From Euptelea pleiosperma (lineage: Eukaryota; Streptophyta; Magnoliopsida; Ranunculales; Eupteleaceae): 64,000 nucleotides of DNA. Location of the stretch: positions 29,390,154 through 29,454,153 of the forward strand of contig CM068552.1 in assembly GCA_035048495.1 (NCBI GenBank), given 5' to 3'. Shown here piece by piece: positions 44,570-53,159 of this stretch (position 1 is the stretch's first letter; the number at the start of each line of letters is the position of its first letter). The position numbers were made by a program, and so were the translations under genes. The notes under the pieces were generated by a model. The model was not told the origin of the DNA. It did no database searches and saw only the letters and a program-made list of their open reading frames with translations.

Positions 44570-44942
44570 CTTGACTTGGGGGGTCTAATTCTTCTTCTGA
44601 AAGAAAATCTGTTTCCTGATCATTTTCTTCATCCCACTTGTTAGAGGCCAATTTCTTAATTCGATCCCAAGCAGATTTGGCTGAATCCATTTTCTTAATA
44701 TGAAGAAACATCTTTGATCCACATGAAATTTGAATGGCATGAAGAGCCTTAGCATTTTTCTTTCTCCAAGTTCCGAACTGATCAGCTTGAGTTGCTTCAG
44801 GTTGTGCATCAATTCCATCAACGATGTCCCAAAGGTCCTTACCCAACAAATAGCTTTTCAACCAAACTTTCCAATTTTCATAATTATTCTCTGTGAGAAG
44901 TTCAGGAACGATTGCATTCGGTGCTAAATTTACTCCGGACAT
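44570..44942 (-). CDS. Proposed exon 1 of the ankyrin-PGG gene: Copia-Gag-like domain
   Basis: This exon is open from ATG at 44942 to a CAAG|GTAACA donor at 44570 (373 nt, 124 codons plus one base). It reads PELLTENNYENWKVWLKSYL, then GKDLWDIVDG, then FGTWRKKNAKALHAIQISCG and SAKSAWDRIKKLA. This is the N-terminal Gag part (DUF4219/UBN2 type) of Copia elements. Some plant ankyrin-PGG proteins carry just such a domain at their N-terminus. The exon ends in phase 1, as required by exon 2 at 35039, and the full set of seven exons gives 2232 nt (743 aa) with no stop. The alternative is an isolated Gag relic whose donor match is chance. cDNA would decide. Confidence 0.62.
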
Positions 44943-45211
44943 CCTCGTTCGAACAACCTAATGCCATATGGAAAGAAAGAATAATGGATATCAAAAAGTA
45001 AGATTTATTTGTCTTTTCCCATAACGACTATAATTTCATAATAAATGATGCAGCACAAATGACACATTCACAGCCGATTCCGGTCTGGATCGGGCGAAAC
45101 GGATTGACTCAATCGAGTGATTCAATGCAAGTTCGAGTAGCAACAAATCGTGTGTTTTGATGTTCTTTTTCCGTTTTTTTTTTTTGGTAAATAGTGTTTC
45201 TATGTTAAATC

Positions 45212-45638
45212 CAAGGTTTAAAGGGGACTGTTATAACGGTATAACGGACTGGGGGCGTTACCGTTTTTTCCGTTATAATAGGTGTTATAACGAAAAAAAC
45301 GCTCAGGGGCAAAAACGAAAAAAAATGGGAAAAAAACAGAAAATAACAGAAATAACGGAAAATAATGGAAAAAACGGAGAAAATGGCGCTGAAATTCAAA
45401 TTTTGAATTTCAAAATTTCAAAAATAGAAAATAACGGAAAAAAAGGAATATAATGGAAAAATAAAGTAAAACAATGGGAAAAAATGAAAATAACAGCCGT
45501 TTTTTTTCACAAAATTTTCCAGAAAATAACGGCTGTGTTATTTTCTGGGAGTTTTAACGGTCCATAACGTAACAGGGTAAGTCTGAATTCGTTATAACAG
45601 CCGTTATTTTCATTATAAGGGCCGTTTTTTAAACCTTC
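45212..45638. mobile_element. TAACGG-rich hAT-like MITE, copy 2
   Basis: It has the same structure as copy 1: CAAGGTTTAAAGGGG start, many TAACGG repeats, a shared core AAATTCAAATTTTGAATTTC, and a TTTTTTAAACCTTC end. The flanks GTTAAATC (45204-45211) and GATAAATC (45639-45646) match at 7 of 8 positions. Confidence 0.8.
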
Positions 45639-45766
45639 GATAAATCTAATCAAAAGTTAGTCTATTCAAGATGACTTGACTGAGTTCCCGTTTGACCCAT
45701 CAACTTTTACACCTTTGATATATATCATTTCCATTGATAAAAAAAAATACCATTAGGTCCAGACCA

Positions 45767-45957
45767 TTGTTATCCGTTAAAATGGTAACGCCCCAAGCCC
45801 GCTACGTTAAGAACCGTTTTGACGCTTAGAAAATAATGGCCAATTTTTTGTTTTAACGGTCCATTTTTACCCTGTCTGTTACAATTCGTTTTAACAGCCA
45901 TTTCAACCGTAACGCCCACAGTCTGTTATACCGTTAAAACGACCTCTTTTAAACCTG
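45767..45957. mobile_element. TAACGG-rich MITE, copy 3 (short)
   Basis: Flanked by an exact direct repeat, GGTCCAGACCA (45756-45766 and 45958-45968). The right end reads TTTTAAACCTG, and CCGTTAAAAC, TTTTAACGG and AACGCCC motifs fill the body. The left end is not clearly inverted to the right one, so the copy is diverged or internally rearranged. Confidence 0.6.
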
Positions 45958-46179
45958 GGTCCAGACCACTGGATGTTCTTGGGAATTCATGTGGTTGTCA
46001 TTCCGTGGGAATCCCAATGACCACTGATCAGTTGTCTGGACCTTAGGACGACAATTGTACAGTATCGTCCTAGGGACAATGCCAGCTCTGTCCAAATACT
46101 AGAGTGTTGCGGATACAAAATAGCGTCTTCTGGAGTTTGAGGTCGGTGATTTCATTTGGGCAATTCTTACCAAGGTTTG

Positions 46180-46395
46180 ATTTTCAGCCGACGAGTACAA
46201 CAAGTTGGCTGCTCATAAAATTGGACAGTTGGAGGTCTTGGCGAAGATCAATGCTAATGCCTATTGTCTAAAGCTTCCAAGTCATCTTTGTACTTCAGAT
46301 GTGTTCAATGTTAAATATCTTATTCCGGACAGAGGATTTATACAGTTCGACAGTTTGATTTCAAGGGCAAATTCTTTCCATCTAGGGGGAATGAT
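46180..46395 (+). pseudogene. Gypsy integrase C-terminus
   Basis: The + strand reads YNKLAAHKIGQLEVLAKINA, then NAYCLKLPSHLCTSDVFNVK and YLIPDRG, closing with SRANSFHLGGMM and a stop. This K-G---VL-KIN-NAY-L-LP--...SDVFNV-L-P pattern is the integrase tail of Ty3-gypsy elements, ending at the polypurine tract AGGGGGAATGATG. The rest of pol is not present upstream. Confidence 0.85.
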
Positions 46396-46690
46396 GTAGA
46401 TCAGATGGCCTTGGAATATCTGGAGAAGGTGGATCAAGCGCGAAGGAATTAAGGTGATCAATTGGCTTTTCCGATCGATCGGATCCATCGAACACTTTTT
46501 GCCTCCGATAAATCGGTGGTTCTGATACATTGATTGAAGACCAAAACAAAGCAATATTGAAGTTCTGCCCGTATCAATCGGACAACTCCGATCAATCCCC
46601 CTATCGATCGGACTTGTCCGATCGATCGGACTATATACCTAACCGATCAATCAGATCACGCACAGAATGCGTCCGAATTTCATTTTTTGT
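46391..46690 (+). mobile_element. 3' LTR start of the Gypsy fragment
   Basis: It begins TGATGTAGATCAGATGG right after the polypurine tract. It carries repeated CGATCGGAC/TCCGATCGATCGG motifs and an ACTATATACC box near 46628. The end is not fixed because no partner LTR is present. Confidence 0.6.
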
Positions 46691-47565
46691 TTCTTTTTAA
46701 ATCCTTGCATCTGAGAGGCTACTTCTTCTTCGGAGATAAATCAGTCTCAATCTTAAGTAGATTGAAGCGAAGCACATCTGAGAGGCAAAAAGAAAAAATA
46801 AGGAACGGCAGATCGTTGTTGTCCATTCTCTCCATGTTGCAGGAAGGAACGGACAATAGGAAGATGGAGAAGAAACGGGGAAAATTGGGGAAAAAGTGTA
46901 TGAATTTGTTGCTCCAAAAAAAAGGAAGAAAAAAAATAATATTACTTGCGTTACTGGCCGGTTGAATTGTCGGGAGTGCTCTTTTCTAATTTCTATACGA
47001 GGCGCTAATGGAAGGGGACCGTTCCATTTGATTCGAACGGCCCTGGCGCATAGAAGCCGCTCCCGTTTGAACACATGTACCAATATCAGACAGTTCATTT
47101 AAAGATAGTGCTACAATCAAACATTGTGCAGAGTACAAGCTGCAGAATAAATTTTGCCGGAAACTTGTTTAATTGAGAAGAAAAGGATTTCACTTACCTG
47201 GGATGATCTACTGCAGACTCTGTATGTCGTGTCGATGTTGCACTTTCACAACCAGGCTTTGTTTTCTAGATCGCTAGCGAAGAAGCAGTATCTGTCTAGT
47301 CAAGTGACATCCTATCAAGAATGTGGCAGATGAATGGATTCATTTCTTTACTTTGCTTTAAGTCAAACCGTTACTTCTGTTGCACTCAAGGCATCAAATC
47401 CCTTGCTCTTTTTATTTTTATTTTTATTTTTCATGGACGCTCTTATCTTAATCTTGAATGATGCAAAACCAACCACTCATATTCCTTTATCTTTTCTTCC
47501 ATCATTTACGAAGTATTAAAAGATAAAAAAGGTAAAGAAGTGGGCAATTTTCACTTTTTCTTTTG
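46690..47565. other. Unassigned stretch
   Basis: No domain is recognised in either strand. A CCCAG|GTAAGTGAAA donor-like site (minus, 47196) with an open stretch upstream could be another exon relic of an ankyrin-PGG paralogue, but no motif confirms it. The part after 46690 may still be LTR U5. Confidence 0.25.
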
Positions 47566-47566
47566 G

Positions 47567-47945
47567 GTCGGGTTACAGGGACTGGCCTTTTCTGACCGGC
47601 TCCCGTTACAGTTGCACACTCTTAGAGGACTCTGACCGTATGGATGTTTGGCCAATCCCTAGGTGGACCTACAAAACAAAAATCAGCTTGATTAGTGATT
47701 TCCAACCTTTGTATCTTTGTACCTCAAATACTGCTCAAATTCCGACAGTTGAGATCAACCCATGAAAATAAGTCCAATCCAATGCCTAGAAATCACTAAT
47801 CTGGCTGATTTTTGGTTTCTAGGTCCACCTTGGGATTGGACAAACATCCATACGGTCAAAGTCCTCTAAGAGTGTGCCACGTGGTTCATATTGTGTCCGG
47901 TAATGGGAGCCGGTCAACAATGGCTGGTCCCTGGAGCCGGAGCAT
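47567..47945. mobile_element. Large palindromic MITE, GGTCCACCTAGG family, copy 2
   Basis: Arms of about 170 bp: GACCGGCTCCCGTTAC...GCACACTCTTAGAGGACTC...GTATGGATGTTTGGCC at left, mirrored by GGACAAACATCCATAC...GAGTCCTCTAAGAGTGTG-type text (AGTCCTCTAAGAGTGTGCCA) and GTAATGGGAGCCGGTCA at right. The AATCAGCTTGATTAGTGATT / AATCACTAATCTGGCTGATT inner arms match the MITE at 30947-31213. Confidence 0.75.
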
Positions 47946-48341
47946 TTTCTTTTTGGGCATCTTTGAAAAAAAGAGAGTAAAGAAGAGAGTTATAGTTCAC
48001 TCGGTTGTGTCATCCGTGTTTGTCATGTGCAGTCACCACCGAATGGTTCCAAGAATTGTGTAAATGGTTCCAAGAATTGTGTAAAGATCACCTGTTACAA
48101 TTGTTCCAGGTATAGGCTGTTACACATACATGTCACCGTATCTTCAATAAATGCTTGTAAGTGATGCACATCCATTTAACTTTGTTGGAAAGCCTTGAAA
48201 CAAAAAACAAATTTGCCACCTAAAAATAATTTAAGGACTCTTCCAGATAGCATAAATTGTCCCTAAATATTTGTCCAGTGGTTATGTTTTACAAGATCTT
48301 ACTCAGAAACAACACACACATAAGGAGAGAGTGATTAGCTA

Positions 48342-48441
48342 GCCACCTTGAGTGTGGTGTGTTCTCTTGGTTTAAAGTGTTTACGGGAATTTTCGACATC
48401 TCCTTCGACAGGATGGGCTTCTTGATCATGGACACCTTTGA
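48342..48441 (-). pseudogene. Exon relic of an ankyrin-PGG paralogue
   Basis: On the minus strand an AAAG|GTGTCCATGATC acceptor-like start and a CACTCAAG|GTGGCT donor bound about 100 bp. The stretch has the same borders as the linker exon 33048-33143 of the intact gene (AAG|GTATCC ... CACTCAAG|GTGCTT), including the shared GAAAAT and CACAC text. It is probably a relic of a tandem paralogue upstream of the intact gene. Confidence 0.5.
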
Positions 48442-48542
48442 GAAAAGAAGGGTTGAATTAAAAAAAAAACATTAGATAAAAATTTGCTCTCTAGGATTCA
48501 AACTTGATCTTCTATGGCTGAGAGAGATCACTAACATCCGTA

Positions 48543-50035
48543 TTAGAGTATCACATTGTAATAAATTGTGACGAGATGCATCATATCATTATTGGTGTAT
48601 CTCATCATGATTCTTTGCATGATCCTATATAAATTATAATTGGATATCAATTAAGATATATTAGATTTCATTTGATTTAGATTAATTATTTTAGATTTTG
48701 TCATTATCTATATAAACCTATTATGGTCAATGTAAAGATCATCTAAGTTTTATCTATAATATATTTTTCTATAATGGTATCAGAGCTACTGTTCTTCTGA
48801 GAACAAGCTCTCGATTCTATTTCCTATTCCGGTGGACGACATTGTCCTCGTCCGCCTGGTAATCAATGCGTTGTTCTGTCCACCATCGCTATTGTTAAAA
48901 AAATAAAAAAAACTTTTCCTTTGATTTGTTATTAAAGAAAAAAATATATCCACAAACTCTTGGCCCAAGCCAAAACCGTCCCTCAACCTTGTTAAAGACA
49001 TCCTCTTCAAACGCGCCAAGTTGCAGATCACCGAGAATTGTCACTGCCATTGCCTCAACTAGCCGCCATTGTTACCTCCGTTGTCACCATTGCTACATGT
49101 CCGGCCACCCTCATCTTGGGTTTTGAAAACCCCATCATACAAAACTATTTCTTCTTCTTTTTTCACTACATGCTCCTTCTGTTATATTTGTAATGTTCAA
49201 CAAAAAAAAGAGATTTTGATATTGCTTGTGGCCCAATAACGGCTCAAGCTTATTAAGCCACAATATTCTCACTTTTGTTGGCTCCAACTTGAGAACTTTT
49301 GAAGCCCAAGCCCCGTGAGGTCTAAAGAGGCCCACTTTCTTCTGCTTAAGGATTCATAAAGCCTAAGCACATGAGGTACAACGACGCCCATGTCATTCAT
49401 TAGTGAGCCCCGAAAAGAGGTATACACCCTTCTTGTGGGTTCTAGAAGAGGCCCGCACACTTCTTTTCTTGAGGACTCATAGAGCCCAAGCCTGTAAGGC
49501 AAATAGATGCCCACACATAGATTGGCCCAATGAGGACCTTTATCTAGATTAAAATACAATAGGTTTCAATTCAGCCTAAATTGAAGGTCTCTGGGATTCG
49601 ATCCCACGTGACCATCATGGAACACCATTCTGGCTGACAATAACTTTCCTTCACTGGGGAGAACGGACATTAAAGCTTGATCAAAGCGATTCAACTTGCT
49701 TGGAACATTCAAAATGGCGACAACATTCTTTAATAGCAATCGATTTCAGCAAACTCATGACCATCGTTCTTTCTCGATCCCCATGAATTTGATGGGGAAT
49801 ATCAGAGTATCACATTGTAATAAATTGTGATGAGATGCACCATATCATTATTGGTGTATCTCATCATGATTCTCAACATGATCCCATATAAATTATATTA
49901 AGATATTAGATTTGATTTAATTTAGATTAATTTCTATATTTAGATTATTTCATTATCCATATGAACCTATTAAGGTCAATGTAATAATCATCAATGTTTT
50001 ATCAATAATATCTTTTTCTATCAATTTGCATGCTA
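48543..50035 (+). mobile_element. Non-autonomous LTR retrotransposon, about 1.5 kb
   Basis: Two LTRs of about 230 bp share AGAGTATCACATTGTAATAA, GTGTATCTCATCATGATTCT and CTATTA(T/A)GGTCAATGTAA; one starts near 48543 and the other near 49800. The first is followed by the primer-binding site TGGTATCAGAGC (48776). The second is preceded by a purine tract, GATGGGGAAT. The interior (48790-49795) has no protease, RT or Gag and contains an imperfect tandem repeat of about 80 bp. The LTR ends lack clear TG...CA, so the borders are approximate. Confidence 0.7.
49290..49530. repeat. Imperfect tandem repeat of about 80 bp
   Basis: Three units resemble GAGGCCCACNCTTCTTTTC followed by GAGGACTCATAGAGCCCAAG. 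They lie inside the non-autonomous LTR element. Confidence 0.6.
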
Positions 50036-50523
50036 CTTCATAGAATTAATATTGACATCCAAAATGAGAAAAAAAATTGATCCTTGACTTTTTTTTATTC
50101 AGGCTACACCCAAAGTGCCACGTGGAACACTCGCAGAGATCAATGATAGTAGGAATGTTTGAAACATCCCGTGTTAGCTGATGAATTTGTTTTCTCTTGT
50201 TTGGCGTTCTGGCAAATTTGTGAAAAAAAATAACTTGCATCACTCTAAAAAATGTTTACCAAGAATTATTTTTCTTGTTTGGCATGCTAGAAAATTTTAA
50301 GATAAAAATTTTGCTCCGCAAGAAGTAGTTTGACACATACCCAAACTACCCCCACTTTAATAAACTCTTTTATTATCCAAGTTAAACTGTCATCAAATAT
50401 TTTCAACCTAGGTCTTGTATGGTGACCTTAGTTTTTTAAGATGGGATTTGAAAGTGAAAATGTGTTGATCTAAACTTTCATGGAAACATTTATGGGTATG
50501 AATTATCTCTAGAAAAAGATTCT

Positions 50524-50661
50524 AAGGTTAACCATACAGAGCCCTAGTATAAAGTAGGGTTCATTGGGATGAGAATTAAGGTGAACCATACAGTGCCCTA
50601 GTATAAAGTAGGGTTCATTGGGATAAGAATTAAGGTCAACCAAATAAAGTAGGGTTCATTG
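50524..50661. repeat. 54-bp tandem repeat, 2.6 copies
   Basis: The unit is GCCCTAGTATAAAGTAGGG, then TTCATTGGGAT...AGAATTAAGGT, with starts at 50524, 50578 and 50632. The third copy lacks about 20 bp. Confidence 0.85.
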
Positions 50662-50675
50662 GGATCAGCAAGTGG

Positions 50676-51137
50676 TCAGAAACACGCGCGTTGAACATGC
50701 CTCTTTGATAACATAGTTGATGAAAGATCCAAATAAAATGGCTGAAATAGGGAGATCTCGACTCTCCTTATCATGCCAGATGTGTGGTTACAACTGTATG
50801 GATAAGAGAAATATGGGAAACATGGTAAGTTAGCCAGTAATTACTAGATCGTGGCAGAGATCATGGAATATGACGATTACACTAGAAATTCTATAGACCC
50901 GGGTAACACACATGTAAGGGGATCGGATCTCAATTTATTGGGGCATTATATCTTTCATTGCATTGTCTAACTTTAGGATAGTAAGATAGCTCTTCCAGTA
51001 GGAACACCCTTTTGGTTTCTTTGTGTCTACTGTGTGGGATTTGTGCAAGGATTTTCTTGGCAACAATCTCAGATCCATCACTGTTCATCTCAGGCTTGCT
51101 TCAGATCTCGAGGGGGTGTTGGGATTTTTACCCAAAA
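50676..51137 (+). mobile_element. Gypsy solo LTR fragment, plus strand
   Basis: It matches, in opposite orientation, the LTR at 55676-56368: TTGATGAAAGATCCA, GATCTCGACTCTCC, AGCTCTTCCAGTAGGAACAC, TTTGGTTTCTTTGTGT, and the end GGGGGTGTTGGGATTTTTAC. It is 5'-truncated and has no internal domain after it, so it is a solo or broken LTR. Confidence 0.7.
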
Positions 51138-51640
51138 TTATTGTAATAGTTTAATTAATTACATAAGCATAAGACATTAATTAAATTAGAAACCTTAATA
51201 ATTAAGTAATTGGTAACTATTAATGTTAAGTTTTGTGCCACCTAAGAGATAAAAAGTTTCTCTCTCCTCCCACAATGCATAGATGTTTTTGAATCTTTAT
51301 TGAGGTGGATCCAACCTCAAATCAGCTGCATATCTTTCCCCCCAATTTCTCCCTAACCAATCACATATTGACACATCATCTTGTCTTCCCTTTTAAGTAA
51401 CTAGTGGGTGTCCCGTGCCATCGGCACTCCTCGACAAAGAATTTGCCAAAATCATGTGAGTGGCAGAGATCCACCGTCCATTTGGGGGAGGATTAGATCT
51501 CGGCCCTTCTTTGTTGATGCTTATAAGAGGAGGTATAAGTAGGGAGACAACCAATGTGTTTTGTTATATAGAATAGTAAATGGCCCATGCCCATGGCACT
51601 CTCCGACAAAAGCGTTTGCAAAAATTGGGTACCTTCGGCA

Positions 51641-51790
51641 CTCAAACGGTATAACGGACTGGGACATTACTGTTTTCCATTATAACGGCTGTTATAACGG
51701 ATTGTAACTCACAGAGGGAGAAATGGGAAAATAACAGAAATAACAAAAAATAACGGTGTTGAAATTTAAATTTTGAATAAATTGAAGTCA
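51641..51790. mobile_element. TAACGG-rich MITE fragment, copy 4
   Basis: GGTATAACGGACTGGGACAT, TATAACGGCTGTTATAACGG and a following ACGG-rich stretch with TTTAAATTTTGAAT match the left half of the hAT-like MITEs at 44129 and 45212. Confidence 0.6.
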
Positions 51791-52074
51791 AATAAGACGG
51801 ATTGAGTGGCTGAAATCTAACCGTCCACATTAGATCGATGGATTTGATCTCAACCACTCTTTATCTAACCGTCCACATTAGATGGATGGATAAGATAAGA
51901 GAATACAACTGAGTTGTCTTGATATATGCGTGGGTGGCCCGTGCCCGCGGCACTTTCCGACAAAGTGTTTGTCAAAATTGGATGGGAGTTAATCTCAGCC
52001 ATCTATATGAAGCATAGTGGATCTCAGCCACTCATTATTGAAGCCATATAAGATAAGAGGGGTATTAGAAAACC

Positions 52075-52235
52075 ATTAAATTTCCATTAATTTTTTTTTT
52101 TTAAATTTTAAATTTTGAATTTCAGCACCACTTTTTTCCATTAAAATCCATTTTTTACCCTGGCCGTTTCAATCCGTTTTAACGGTAACACCCCTCTCGA
52201 GGCATAAAAAGTGGGGCTCCTGAGCCTAACCCTTG
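52075..52235. mobile_element. TAACGG-rich MITE fragment, copy 5, with a family-1 MITE end
   Basis: AAATTTTGAATTTCAGCACC, then TTTTACCCTGGCCGTTTCAA and CGTTTTAACGG, match the inverse of the TAACGG MITEs. It is followed by AAAAAGTGGGGCTCCTGAGC plus CTAACCC, which resembles the right end of the foldback MITE at 2872. Confidence 0.5.
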
Positions 52236-52619
52236 GGCAATATGTAAATTCAACCCATTTTATTCCTTATATGTAGGTAAATAGTTGGTGATCCGTGCCC
52301 CACAACACTCATCAGCAAAGCGTTTGTTAAAATTGGGTGTGAGTGGCTGAGATCCACCATCCATTTGGTGTGATAAGATCTCGGCCATCCTTTATGAAGC
52401 TGGATAAGAAGGGGAGACAACTGTCCTGTTTTGTTTATAGATTTAGATAGTGGGTGGCCCGTGCCCTCGGCACTCTCCAACAAAGCATTTGCCAAAATTG
52501 GGTGTGAGAGGCTGAGATCCACTGTCATTTGAGGGATAAGATCTCAGCCCTTCTTTGTCTAAACAGATAAGAGGGGGTAAAAGTGGGGAGACAACTTCCT
52601 TGTTTTGTTATATAGATAG

Positions 52620-53158
52620 GTTTTAACCCAAACACCGAATTAAATCAAGGCTAGTTGTCCCACTCATCTACTTTATTAATTTTTTAGGAAATAAAATCTC
52701 CCATGGATTAATTCTCTTTATTTATTTTCCTCCTTTCATTTTACTACAAATTTTATTAAGACATTGAATGTTGTCCAAACCCTGTTAGGACTTGTCTCTA
52801 GTTCTAGATCTATATAAGATCCTTATAGGGCCATACCACCTTACTGTATTACTTTTTTAGCAACAAATTAGCCCCAAATAAATCAGGTTGTACACCCCTT
52901 CAAAACTCCATACTTGATCTCTCATCTCACCTCTCCTTCAAACATTGGTTGATCCACTATTAAAACCCTTCTTTCCACTATTAAATTTTAGTACTTTTTA
53001 GGTTAGATTAAAACCTATCCAAGGGCACCTATTGGGTTTCTAATTCCTTAGGCTTCATATAAAATGTAGAAAGAAGAAGAAGATAGGAGATTCAAGAAAA
53101 GAATTGAAGGTTTGTTAAATCAGATTTTTGCTTGATTAAGGTAGGATTTTTCAAGATC
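52620..53158. other. Unassigned AT-rich stretch
   Basis: No gene or repeat is recognised. It lies between the repeat units and the broken 3' end of the minus-strand Gypsy pol region, so it may be part of the sequence into which that element inserted. Confidence 0.3.
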
Positions 53159-53159
53159 T

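Larger units (their letters stand above)
51406..52615. repeat. Dispersed-tandem units with GTGCC-NNN-GGCAC core
   Basis: A unit of about 170 bp recurs at about 51406, 51925, 52275 and 52446, with a partial copy at 51581. Each starts GTGGGTGGCCCGTGCC plus CTCGGCAC, then TTTGCCAAAATTGGG, GGCTGAGATCCACCG, AAGATCTCGGCC, and ends AGACAAC...TTTGTTATATAG. GTGCC and GGCAC form a short stem. The 51.64-51.79 and 52.08-52.20 kb gaps hold TAACGG-type MITE remains. Confidence 0.7.

Noticed and set aside
47196..47330. Further ankyrin-PGG exon on the minus strand
   Set aside because: There is a good donor-like site (CCCAG|GTAAGT), but no residue pattern matches any exon of the intact gene. Left as unassigned.
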